DNA from: Candidatus Desantisiibacteriota bacterium
GTDB lineage: Bacteria > JACRDZ01
Direction of reading: 5' to 3'
Assembly: GCA_016209155.1 (NCBI GenBank)
Contig: JACQWU010000013.1
Location: forward strand, 1 to 6,008
Length of the DNA: 6,008 nucleotides
The notes under the pieces are model-generated. The model saw only the letters and a list, made by a program, of their open reading frames with translations. It made no database searches and had not been told where the DNA came from. Position numbers and translations under genes: made by a program. Positions 1 through 6,008 of the stretch are shown here, in pieces (position 1 is the first letter of the stretch; every line of letters begins with the position of its first letter).

Positions 1-492
1 GAATTATTAAAACTGGCAAAATATATACAAGGAATGACAATTGGAACAAATACTTTATTTATTGTAAATCATAGAATAGATATAATGCTGGCAGCTGATG
101 CAGATGGGATACATCTTGGATGGCAGTCCTTACCGGCTGAAACAGTAAGGAAATTGGCCGGACCGGATAAGATAATAGGCATATCCTTGCATAGTCCGGA
201 AGAAGTAAGAAAAACTAATAATAATATTGATTATATAATTTTAAGTCCAATATTCTGCACTCCATCAAAAGAAAAATTATTATTACCGCTGGGCATTTCA
301 ACTTTAAAAGAAGCTGTATCTATTACTTCTATTCCAATTATTGCACTTGGCGGGATTAATGAATCCAATTTAAAACCAGTATTTGATTCCGGTGCCTCAG
401 GTGCAGGATTTATAAGAGCTGTTTTTCAGGCAAAAAATATCGAAGAGCAAATATATAAATTAAAAAAGATAATACAAAAATATAAGGACTGA
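1..492 (+). CDS. thiE: Thiamine phosphate synthase / TenI family protein, 5'-truncated by window edge
   Basis: The frame is open from base 1 to a TGA at 490-492, giving the last 163 residues of a (beta/alpha)8-barrel protein of the ThiE/TenI superfamily. Family members are usually about 200-220 residues, so roughly 50 N-terminal residues, including the usual pyrimidine-binding QLR..K region, lie outside the window. Visible family motifs, numbered from base 1, are FIVNHRIDI (20-28), ADGIHLG (34-40), the SPIFCTPSK loop (82-90) and the phosphate-binding ALGGIN (115-120). ThiE joins HMP-pyrophosphate to thiazole phosphate to make thiamine phosphate in the cytosol. Two metal-ligand aspartates of ThiE are replaced: the usual N-D is N23-H24, and the usual GQ-D motif reads GWQS (40-43). 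The usual V-S-A near the C-terminus reads I-R-A. This could therefore be a TenI-like or otherwise diverged paralogue rather than an active ThiE, although the TenI catalytic histidine in its loop is also absent (a proline is there). Superfamily membership is firm; the exact activity is not. Confidence 0.78.
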   Translation, partial: ELLKLAKYIQGMTIGTNTLFIVNHRIDIMLAADADGIHLGWQSLPAETVRKLAGPDKIIGISLHSPEEVRKTNNNIDYIILSPIFCTPSKEKLLLPLGISTLKEAVSITSIPIIALGGINESNLKPVFDSGASGAGFIRAVFQAKNIEEQIYKLKKIIQKYKD

Positions 493-579
493 TATAATAC
501 AATAATTATCCTTAATTATTTTTTTGATTTAATGTATTTTATATGTTAATTTAAAATTTATTTAATAAACGGATATTAT

Positions 580-1611
580 ATGATAGATAATAGAGCGTAT
601 GGTATTATGCTGCTAACTAAAGTAAGAGAACAATATCCTAAAATACTCCGTTTTATAATGTCTGAGAATATTACTATGATTGATAAAATTAATGATATTG
701 CAAATTTTTGTTTTACCAAACCGCTAAATCTTTCTTCTTTAAAAAATGCAATTTTAAAACCGGCAGAATTTTTGGATAAAAATAAAATAAAAATTTTTAT
801 TTCAAAAATGGATAAATTACCTACGATCCCCAGATTGTATGTTGAGCTTAAAGAGGTACTTAGAACAAATGATTATTCATTAAAAGATATTGCTATAATT
901 ATAGAAAAAGATGTAAATATGACAGCTAAAATATTGCAAATAGTAAATTCTGCTTATTTTTCTTTGAAATATCGTATTTATGATATTCTTCATGCTGTAA
1001 TTTATCTTGGAGTGGAAGCTATAAAATCTTTAGTACTTACATTGAATATTTTTCATGAATTTTCTAGTGATGAAATGCGATTATTTAATATCAATGACCT
1101 TTATTCTCACAGTCTGGCTGTAAGTTGTCTGGTAAGTAGTATTGTACAATCATCTGTAACCGAAGATAAAATGGCGGAAGAATCTTCTGTATCAGGTATG
1201 CTGCATGATATAGGAAAGCTGGTTTTTATTAAAAATAAGCAGGATATTTACAAAAACATTTTTGAGGAATATAATACAACAGGGACACCTATATATTTGC
1301 TTGAAAAACAAAATTTTGGAGTTACACATGCGGATATTGGAGGATTTCTTGCGGAAGAATGGGAATTTTCAGCAAATCTTGTTGAATCAATAACTTCACA
1401 TCATAATCCTGATATTGCTCTTGCAAACGGATTAAATACCAATGCGGCAGTTTATCTTGCGAATATTATAGATCATAATCCTGATTCTTTAGAAATATTT
1501 GATGAATCCGGGAAAATAATGCAAATAATAAAAAAATCGAATCAGACAGATGATTTATTATTATGGTGTTCATTAGCTAATAAATTAAAAAATATATCAT
1601 TGGATACATAG
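580..1611 (+). CDS. HDOD domain signalling protein with N-terminally truncated receiver domain
   Basis: A 343-residue cytosolic protein. Residues about 75-275 form an HDOD domain: KLPTIPRLYVEL (79-90), DVNMTAKILQIVNSAYFSL (111-129, the most conserved block), HAVIYLGVEAIKSLVL (138-153), H177, HDIGK with H209-D210, THADIG (249-254) and SHH (273-275). HDOD proteins are HD-superfamily relatives that are usually regulatory in signalling, motility or stress and often lack phosphodiesterase activity. Residues 1-60 resemble the second half of a response-regulator receiver: GIMLLTKVREQYP (8-20), the S28 switch position, and F-T-K47-P48 matching the conserved lysine of the receiver. The first half of the receiver is absent. 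An in-frame stop at 547-549 and only 87 bp to the previous gene leave no room for it. The start is uncertain because ATG 580 lacks a good Shine-Dalgarno; ATG 607 is an alternative. The 46-bp gap to the next gene does not establish an operon. The domain assignment is strong and the biological role unknown. Confidence 0.88.
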   Translation: MIDNRAYGIMLLTKVREQYPKILRFIMSENITMIDKINDIANFCFTKPLNLSSLKNAILKPAEFLDKNKIKIFISKMDKLPTIPRLYVELKEVLRTNDYSLKDIAIIIEKDVNMTAKILQIVNSAYFSLKYRIYDILHAVIYLGVEAIKSLVLTLNIFHEFSSDEMRLFNINDLYSHSLAVSCLVSSIVQSSVTEDKMAEESSVSGMLHDIGKLVFIKNKQDIYKNIFEEYNTTGTPIYLLEKQNFGVTHADIGGFLAEEWEFSANLVESITSHHNPDIALANGLNTNAAVYLANIIDHNPDSLEIFDESGKIMQIIKKSNQTDDLLLWCSLANKLKNISLDT

Positions 1612-1647
1612 ATTAACCATTTAAATTCATTTAATATATTTTTATAC

Positions 1648-1652
1648 GGAGG
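1648..1652 (+). promoter_or_regulatory. Shine-Dalgarno for the Ig-like exported protein
   Basis: GGAGG lies 5 nt upstream of ATG 1658 and fixes that codon as the start, which in turn exposes the signal peptide. No convincing sigma-70 promoter is visible in the 46-bp gap before it. Confidence 0.75.
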
Positions 1653-1657
1653 GAAAA

Positions 1658-3043
1658 ATGAAATTACAAAATATTATTGCTTTAAGTTTTATTTTATTAT
1701 TTATTGTTTATATATGTGAAATATCTGCAAAAGATACAATTGAAGTATATCCTAAATCTGAAAGCAGTCTTAACTTTTCCAATGCACCCGATGCAAAAAT
1801 AAATAAAGGTGAATTTATTTTTGATGTGTCTCATTCAAGTCTTGATTTTGTTGATGTAATGGTTAGCATAGAAAATACAGATAAAGTTTGGCGTTTTAAC
1901 AAGGTTAAGTTATCATTGAATGCTAAAGATGATAAATATCATTCGGAAAATTTATCTGTAATTTGGGAAGGAATCAATAAAGAAAATAAACCTGTAATAG
2001 GCGGTCAATATAATATAAAAATTCTTATTGTTGATACTAAAGATAATTCTGTCGAGGACAGCTCATCTTATTTTATAATTGATAATGAACCTCCGGATAT
2101 AAGAGAAGTAGTAATTATACCAGATGAAAATAACGCAATTAGAATTGAATGCCAAATCATTGATGACTCCAAGATTGAAAAAGTAAATTATCAATTTAAT
2201 AATAAAGTTGGTCAAAAAGAAGACTTTATATTACAATCTAATCCTACTAAAAATGAAGAATATTTTACGGTGATTTCTTCAGACAAGCTCTTTGATATAA
2301 CACCATTCGAAAGCTATATAATAGCAAAAGATAAAGTTGGAAATCATTCAACAGCTAAATTAATTTTAACACTCATTCCTGAACTTGTAATAAGTACTGA
2401 AAAAGATAAATTATTAATAAAGGGAGATACCTTACTGTCTCAATTAAAATTAGAAGGTAAATATGTAAATGGAAATCTTAAAATAAATATCAATGATAGC
2501 AAAGAAAATGTATATGATTTAGAAGGGAAAAATTGGATAAAAAAAATTGAGTTTAAAAATATAACTAATAATAAAACAATTATTCCTGCCGTATTTGAAA
2601 ACGGACAATGGGAGGCAGATTTAAAGGGTTTCTTAAAACAAGGTGAAAATAGAATACAATACATCTATACAGATTTTTTTAATAAATCAACAGTAAAAGA
2701 TTTACCAATAATCACTTATGATATTGCACTTGCAAAAATTTATAAAATTTCAATTTTAGACACCGGTATTTTTTTAGTTGAAATGAATGAAAAAGTTAAA
2801 ATCATTATAAATAAAACAAGTTTTGAAATTGATTTAATAAAATCGGATGGTACCAAAACTATTTATCCGGCTGATGTAAGATTAATCAATAATGATACAA
2901 ATATAGAAATTACTCCAGGTATAGGTTTCCGAAATAAAGTAGTTAAAGATGACAAAGTCATTATAAAAATATTTAATATTTCAGATATTCTTGATAATAT
3001 TACTGATAAAATTGAATCAGATACTTTTATCTATAATAGATAA
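1658..3043 (+). CDS. Exported protein with repeated Ig-like (FlgD-type) domains, function unknown
   Basis: A 461-residue protein starting at ATG 1658, supported by a strong GGAGG Shine-Dalgarno (1648-1652) 5 nt upstream. Residues 1-24 are a Sec signal peptide: K2, a long hydrophobic core, then ISA before K25 as a plausible signal peptidase I site. Cys20 is not in a proper lipobox. The mature part is beta-rich, lysine- and asparagine-rich, and has no other membrane span. Four modules can be guessed. The first (about 45-141) ends with IWEGINKENKPVIGGQYNI (102-120), which matches the W-G...G.pv..G.Y pattern of FlgD Ig-like domains. The second (about 146-238) contains AKDKVGN (223-229). The third (about 250-347) contains the QGENRIQYIYTDFFNKS block (328-344). 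The C-terminal module (about 355-461) resembles bacterial Ig domains of the Big_5/SbsA type. Such proteins are usually surface, adhesin or secreted structural components, but nothing here names a substrate or partner. The domain boundaries are by eye. Confidence 0.82.
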   Translation: MKLQNIIALSFILLFIVYICEISAKDTIEVYPKSESSLNFSNAPDAKINKGEFIFDVSHSSLDFVDVMVSIENTDKVWRFNKVKLSLNAKDDKYHSENLSVIWEGINKENKPVIGGQYNIKILIVDTKDNSVEDSSSYFIIDNEPPDIREVVIIPDENNAIRIECQIIDDSKIEKVNYQFNNKVGQKEDFILQSNPTKNEEYFTVISSDKLFDITPFESYIIAKDKVGNHSTAKLILTLIPELVISTEKDKLLIKGDTLLSQLKLEGKYVNGNLKININDSKENVYDLEGKNWIKKIEFKNITNNKTIIPAVFENGQWEADLKGFLKQGENRIQYIYTDFFNKSTVKDLPIITYDIALAKIYKISILDTGIFLVEMNEKVKIIINKTSFEIDLIKSDGTKTIYPADVRLINNDTNIEITPGIGFRNKVVKDDKVIIKIFNISDILDNITDKIESDTFIYNR

Positions 3044-3055
3044 TAATTTTTTGAT

Positions 3056-3092
3056 TAATACCTGAATCTTGCTATGCGAGATTCAGGTATTA
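3056..3092 (+). terminator. Perfect 14-bp stem-loop between transcription blocks, possible terminator
   Basis: The left arm TAATACCTGAATCT (3056-3069) is the exact reverse complement of the right arm at 3079-3092. The 9-nt loop (3070-3078) can close further by a T-G wobble, G-C and C-G, leaving a 3-nt TAT loop. It lies 12 bp after the stop of the Ig-like protein gene and 40 bp before the TTG start of the exporter. There is no T-tract after the right arm; the T-run (3047-3052) precedes the left arm instead. It is therefore not a canonical intrinsic terminator in either direction. It may be an mRNA 3'-end structure, a regulator-binding palindrome, or an attenuator for the downstream operon. The inverted repeat is certain; the role is inferred. 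Confidence 0.45.
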
Positions 3093-3117
3093 GAAATTAT
3101 GAGAGACTTAATTAGTT

Positions 3118-3123
3118 AGAAAG
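3118..3123 (+). promoter_or_regulatory. Weak Shine-Dalgarno for the TTG-started exporter
   Basis: AGAAAG sits 9 nt before the TTG at 3133 and is the only purine-rich site near it. An in-frame TAA at 3109-3111 limits how far upstream the frame can extend, so TTG 3133 is the best-supported start. The match is poor compared with the GGAG-type sites of the genes downstream, so translation may be modest or regulated. Confidence 0.35.
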
Positions 3124-3132
3124 AATAGCAGA

Positions 3133-4371
3133 TTGTCAAATAATACAAATTATTCACAGTTTATTTTGAGGGCGTTCAGATATCGCAATTACAGCATGTT
3201 TTTTGGTGGTCAGAGCGTTTCACTGGTCGGCACATGGATACAGCAGATCGCAATGGGCTGGCTGGTTTATCGTTTAACAGGTTCAGCGCTTATTCTTGGA
3301 TTAGTAGGATTTTTAAGTCAAATACCTGTTTTCTTTTTTACGCCTTTTGCGGGGATACTTATTGACAGGTGGGATAGAAGAAAGCTTCTAATTATTACAC
3401 AAATTCTGGCAACAATCCAGGCTGTTATTCTTTTTATTTTAGTAGAAATAAATATAATCATGGTATGGCATGTTATAGTTCTTGGAATTTTTCTTGGTTT
3501 TATTAATGTATTTGATATGCCTGCGCGTCAGGTTTTTGTGTTTGATATTATAGAAAAAAAAGAAGATTTAGGAAATGCCATAGCTTTAAATTCCGCCATG
3601 GTAAATATCGCGCGTTTACTTGGTCCACCGCTGGCAGGGATATTTATTGCGTGGAAAGGCGAGGGAATTTGTTTTTTGCTTAATGCAATAAGTTATTTTG
3701 CGGCTATTATTGCGCTATTTTTAATTAAAATTAGTGCAATATCGGGTGAAAACAAAAGCAAAAAGTTAAAACCATGGATTGAATTTAAAGAAGGTTTTAA
3801 TTATGCTTTCAAATTACCTGTTGTCCGTTCAATGATTTTTCTTTTGGCCTTAATAAGCCTGATGAGCATGTCATATCAGACGCTTATGCCTGTTTTCGTA
3901 AAAGATATTTTAAAAAGCGATGCGCACTTATTGGGGTTTTTAATGGGAGGTTCAGGATTAGGTGCATTGCTGGGTGCATTTTATCTTGCTTCACGTAAAA
4001 ATATTGATAAACTCGGGAAAATTATTGTTTTTGCTTCAGGGATTTTTGGTCTGTCACTGATATTTTTTTCTTTTTTCCGCAGTTTTTGGTTTTGTTTCTT
4101 TTTTATAGGATGTTCAGGATTTGGAATGATGGTGCAACTGGCTGGGTGCAATACAATTTTACAAACAATTGTTCCCAATGATAAAAGAGGCCGTGTGATG
4201 AGTATTTTTATTACTGCTTTTGTGGGGATTATGCCTTTTGGAAGTTTATTGTCCGGATGGCTTGCAAGTATAGCAGGAACACCGAATACGATATTAATTT
4301 GCGGTATTGTGACAATTTTAGGAGTATCTGTCTTTGGCAGACAAATTTCATCTGTTAATCATTCCGTATAA
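3133..4371 (+). CDS. MFS exporter, EntS / MFS_3 type
   Basis: A 412-residue inner-membrane protein of the major facilitator superfamily, close in pattern to the EntS (enterobactin exporter)/DHA3 drug-efflux group, which is typically about 400-420 residues with 12 helices. The N-terminal region has the family start LRAFRYRNYSMFFGGQSVS (12-30) and TWIQQIAMGWLVYRLTGS (34-51). Loop 2-3 carries motif A, G74-x3-D78-R79-x2-R82-R83. Other family blocks are DMPARQVFVFDI (128-139), NSAMVNIARLLGPPLAG (153-169) and NDKRGRVMSIF (349-359). A hydrophilic central loop (about 199-220) separates the two six-helix halves. It should expel a small molecule by proton antiport, but the substrate is not readable from the sequence. 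The start is a TTG with a weak Shine-Dalgarno, chosen because the conserved N-terminus begins about 12 residues later and an in-frame stop lies 22 bp upstream. The 5' part appears less AT-rich than its neighbours. It ends 15 bp before yceH, so the two are probably co-transcribed. Confidence 0.9.
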   Translation: MSNNTNYSQFILRAFRYRNYSMFFGGQSVSLVGTWIQQIAMGWLVYRLTGSALILGLVGFLSQIPVFFFTPFAGILIDRWDRRKLLIITQILATIQAVILFILVEINIIMVWHVIVLGIFLGFINVFDMPARQVFVFDIIEKKEDLGNAIALNSAMVNIARLLGPPLAGIFIAWKGEGICFLLNAISYFAAIIALFLIKISAISGENKSKKLKPWIEFKEGFNYAFKLPVVRSMIFLLALISLMSMSYQTLMPVFVKDILKSDAHLLGFLMGGSGLGALLGAFYLASRKNIDKLGKIIVFASGIFGLSLIFFSFFRSFWFCFFFIGCSGFGMMVQLAGCNTILQTIVPNDKRGRVMSIFITAFVGIMPFGSLLSGWLASIAGTPNTILICGIVTILGVSVFGRQISSVNHSV

Positions 4372-4386
4372 CATTAGGAGAAAAAA

Positions 4387-5031
4387 ATGGATTTTGTGCT
4401 TACTCCGGTTGAAATCAGAATTATTGGATGTTTAATTGAAAAAGAAATAACCACTCATGAATATTATCCTTTAACATTAAATGCTTTAACACTTGCATGT
4501 AATCAAAAATCTAATAGAAATCCAATGATGGAGTTAAATGAAGAAACTGTTTTTAATTCTATTGATGATTTACGTTTTAAAAAATTTGTTGTGCAAACTT
4601 TTGTTTCAGGTGCAAGAGTCCCAAAATTTAAACATACTATTCAAAGTGTTTATCATTTTTCAGCGCAGCAATTAAGTGTCTTATGTGAACTTTTTATACG
4701 GGGACCCCAAACAATTGGTGAATTGCGTGTACACGCGGCAAGATTATATAACTTTACAAGTCTTGAAGAAGTAGAAAATACGCTCAAAAATTTAATGGAA
4801 CTTCAAGGAGGTCCCTATGTGGTAAAACTTCCAAAAATTCAAGGTACAAAAGAAAACCGGTACGCACATCTTTTTTGCGGTGAAATTAACTTAAGTGAAA
4901 TCCAAATAAAAACAATAGATTCTAAAACACAGGCAAATGACGATAAACTAAATAATTTAGAACAGGAAATTTCTATTTTAAAAAGTGAAATTGAAAATAT
5001 TAAACAAAAATTAGGTGATTTGTTGAAATGA
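4387..5031 (+). CDS. yceH: YceH family protein (DUF480/UPF0502)
   Basis: A 214-residue protein, the normal length for YceH. The start ATG 4387 has a GGAG (4377-4380) 6 nt upstream. Diagnostic motifs are LTPVEIRIIGCLIEKE (5-20), the YYPLTLNALTLACNQKSNR block (26-44) followed by P46, RVPKFKH (77-83), the LCELFIRGPQTIGELR stretch (99-114) and NRYAHLFCG (157-165). The family has two winged-helix-like domains (here roughly 5-85 and 92-165), which suggests nucleic-acid binding, but no biochemical function is established that I can name. The C-terminus (about 186-213, with EQEISILKSEIENIKQKL) is a short coiled coil that may mediate oligomerisation and is usual for the family. It lies 15 bp after the exporter and 25 bp before the ferritin-like gene, inside the apparent operon. 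Cytosolic. Family assignment is very secure. Confidence 0.95.
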   Translation: MDFVLTPVEIRIIGCLIEKEITTHEYYPLTLNALTLACNQKSNRNPMMELNEETVFNSIDDLRFKKFVVQTFVSGARVPKFKHTIQSVYHFSAQQLSVLCELFIRGPQTIGELRVHAARLYNFTSLEEVENTLKNLMELQGGPYVVKLPKIQGTKENRYAHLFCGEINLSEIQIKTIDSKTQANDDKLNNLEQEISILKSEIENIKQKLGDLLK

Positions 5032-5045
5032 AAAACTTCAAAATA

Positions 5046-5051
5046 GGGGAG
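5046..5051 (+). promoter_or_regulatory. Shine-Dalgarno that fixes the true start of the ferritin-like gene
   Basis: GGGGAG (5046-5051) lies 5 nt before ATG 5057. The first ATG after the internal stop, at 5282, has no comparable site (its upstream context is TTTAATCGGCACC). This is the main reason for placing the original start at 5057 rather than 5282. Confidence 0.75.
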
Positions 5052-5056
5052 AAATT

Positions 5057-5566
5057 ATGGATAATAATAAATTTATCGAACCAATTGAAATCGCTATAAA
5101 AATGGAGAAAGAAGGATATGCATTTCATGTTGATTAATCAAAAAAAGTATCAGGCAAATCAATAAAACAAATTCTATTATCTCTTGCAAAAGATGAGGAA
5201 GAACATATTTGTATTTTTCGAAATATTTATAATTCTATTAAAAATTATAGTAAATTACCTGATGATATTTTAATCGGCACCATGCAGGAAATTGAAACAG
5301 TATTTGGTAAAACAAATCAGGAAAAAATAATTAATGCTAAACAGGATTTAGATATTATTAAAATTGCCCAGAAAATGGAAAATGAAAGCATAAAATATTA
5401 TCAAAATTTATCAGCAGCTTTCCTTGAAAGTAAAATGAAATTATTTTTTGAAAAATTAATTAATATTGAAAAGCATCACTATGATATTCTTGGCAATACA
5501 TATGAATACCTGAAAAGCCAAACTGACTGGTATACAAAAGAAGAAAAACCATCTTTTGAGGGGTAA
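5057..5566 (+). pseudogene. Ferritin-like (rubrerythrin-type) di-iron protein gene interrupted by in-frame TAA
   Basis: The frame from ATG 5057 to TAA 5564-5566 has one internal stop, TAA at 5135-5137 (codon 27). Read through, it encodes 168 residues plus the stop position, a typical length for the small rubrerythrin-like family. It shows a four-helix pattern: helix 1 MEKEGYAFH (16-24), helix 2 SLAKDEEEH (42-50), helix 3 MENESIKYY (107-115) and helix 4 INIEKHHYDIL (135-145). Candidate iron ligands are E19, E47/H50, E110 and E138/H141. The C-terminus DWYTKEE...FEG also fits the family, which generally handles peroxide or iron in anaerobes. Homology resumes in the same frame immediately after the stop, so this is a substitution, not a frameshift. 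An intact remainder from ATG 5282 would make a 94-residue protein with only helices 3 and 4 and no good ribosome site. It lies 25 bp after yceH and 13 bp before glnN. It is either a fresh pseudogene, a base error, or (unlikely) readthrough. Confidence 0.8.
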
Positions 5567-5567
5567 A

Positions 5568-5573
5568 AAGGAG
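5568..5573 (+). promoter_or_regulatory. Shine-Dalgarno for glnN
   Basis: AAGGAG starts 1 nt after the stop codon of the ferritin-like gene and lies 6 nt before ATG 5580. It supports that start and tight coupling of the two genes. Confidence 0.75.
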
Positions 5574-5579
5574 ATTAAC

Positions 5580-6008
5580 ATGGAGCATATAGAGGTACCT
5601 GAATTATTTGGAAATAATGTTTTTAATGAAAAATTATTAAAAGAAAGACTGCCAAAGGAAATTTATAAGGCACTGAAGCAAACAATGGAAAAAAACGCTC
5701 CCCTGAAACCTGAGGTGGCAGATGTTGTAGCTAACGCTATGAAAGATTGGGCTATTGAAAAAGGGGCAACTCATTATACTCACTGGTTCCAGCCATTAAC
5801 CGGGTCTACAGCAGAAAAGCATGATTCTTTTATTTCACCGACTGATAATGGCGAAATTATTATGGAGTTTTCCGGTAGACAACTCAGTCAAGGGGAACCA
5901 GATGCCTCATCTTTTCCAAGCGGCGGAATAAGAGCTACTTTTGAAGCTCGCGGTTATACCGCATGGGATTGTACTTCTCCTGCCTTTATAAAAGAAGATT
6001 CAGCCGGA
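5580..6008 (+). CDS. glnN: Glutamine synthetase type III, 5' part (3'-truncated by window edge)
   Basis: The frame is open from ATG 5580 to the window end, giving 143 residues of a protein usually about 700-730 long. Diagnostic GSIII sequence is plain: [20 protein letters not shown] (51-70), [14 protein letters not shown] (71-84), [20 protein letters not shown] (97-116) and [13 protein letters not shown] (118-130) followed by SPAF (133-136). GSIII makes glutamine from glutamate, ammonia and ATP in the cytosol and is the main nitrogen-assimilating enzyme in many anaerobes and some cyanobacteria. The ATP-grasp of the active site and most catalytic residues lie beyond the window, so activity cannot be judged here, but the N-terminal part is well conserved. 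The start is supported by AAGGAG 6 nt upstream. The gene follows the ferritin-like gene by 13 bp, so it is probably transcribed from the same upstream promoter unless an internal one exists; no such promoter or NtcA/NtrC-type site is visible. Confidence 0.95.
   Translation, partial: MEHIEVPELFGNNVFNEKLLKERLPKEIYKALKQTMEKNAPLKPEVADVVANAMKDWAIEKGATHYTHWFQPLTGSTAEKHDSFISPTDNGEIIMEFSGRQLSQGEPDASSFPSGGIRATFEARGYTAWDCTSPAFIKEDSAG

Noticed and set aside
493-498. TATAAT directly after the thiE stop as a -10 promoter box for the HDOD gene
   Set aside because: No TTGACA-like box is found 16-18 bp upstream, and such hexamers are expected by chance in this AT-rich sequence.
524-552. TTGATT followed by AT-rich DNA as a promoter before the HDOD gene
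   Set aside because: No good -10 hexamer falls at 16-18 bp spacing, so the match is not distinguishable from background.
2440-2664. Open frame of 74 codons on the minus strand
   Set aside because: It lies wholly inside the Ig-like protein gene, which has a signal peptide and a strong ribosome site; the antisense frame shows no family pattern.
3981-4178. Open frame of 65 codons on the minus strand
   Set aside because: It is antisense to conserved transmembrane helices of the MFS exporter and has no recognisable motif.
4940-5028. Unusual C-terminal coiled-coil extension on YceH
   Set aside because: The total length of 214 residues is normal for the family, and a heptad-rich C-terminal tail is common in it, so it is not a fusion.
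5130-5140. Frameshift or alternative genetic code explaining the internal TAA in the ferritin-like gene
   Set aside because: Similarity continues in the same frame on both sides, which rules out an indel. TAA clearly ends other genes in the window (3041-3043, 4369-4371), which argues against codon reassignment.
5282-5566. Stand-alone 94-residue gene starting at ATG 5282
   Set aside because: It has no Shine-Dalgarno, and the same frame upstream carries the missing ferritin-like helices 1 and 2 with a proper start at 5057. It is treated as the 3' part of an interrupted gene.
1-6008. CRISPR array, toxin-antitoxin, phage or transposon content
   Set aside because: No spaced direct repeats, transposase or integrase motifs, tRNA-like folds or terminal inverted repeats were seen; the genes are mainly housekeeping or signalling types.

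Overview
The window is clearly AT-rich bacterial DNA with all recognisable genes on the + strand, standard-code stops (TAA, TGA and TAG all end genes) and purine-rich ribosome binding sites. The gene set is a ThiE/TenI-family protein, an HDOD response-regulator remnant, an exported Ig-like protein, an EntS-type MFS exporter, YceH, a ferritin-like di-iron protein and a type III glutamine synthetase. This suits an anaerobic or microaerophilic, probably diderm (Gram-negative) bacterium. YceH is found mainly in Gram-negatives, and small rubrerythrin-like proteins and GSIII are common in anaerobes. The phylum cannot be fixed from this sequence alone.

Layout. Positions 1-492 hold the 3' part of a thiE/tenI-like gene that runs in from the left edge. 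Positions 580-1611 encode an HDOD signalling protein whose N-terminus looks like the back half of a receiver domain. Positions 1658-3043 encode a secreted protein with several Ig-like domains, the first resembling the FlgD Ig fold. A 14-bp perfect inverted repeat (3056-3092) separates this block from the next. Positions 3133-4371 (TTG start) encode an MFS exporter, 4387-5031 encode YceH, 5057-5566 hold a rubrerythrin/ferritin-like gene interrupted by an in-frame TAA at codon 27, and 5580-6008 are the first 143 codons of a type III glutamine synthetase (glnN) that runs off the right edge.

The last four genes are separated by only 15, 25 and 13 bp, each of the last three has a good Shine-Dalgarno sequence, and they probably form one transcription unit starting near the stem-loop. 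The first three genes are more loosely spaced and look like unrelated functions. No intergenic stretch exceeds 90 bp, and there is no RNA gene, CRISPR array, insertion sequence or phage gene.

No convincing new multi-gene system was found. The points most worth checking are the nonsense codon in the ferritin-like gene, the half-deleted receiver domain on the HDOD protein, the loss of both metal-binding aspartates in the ThiE-like protein, and the uncharacterised Ig-like exported protein.
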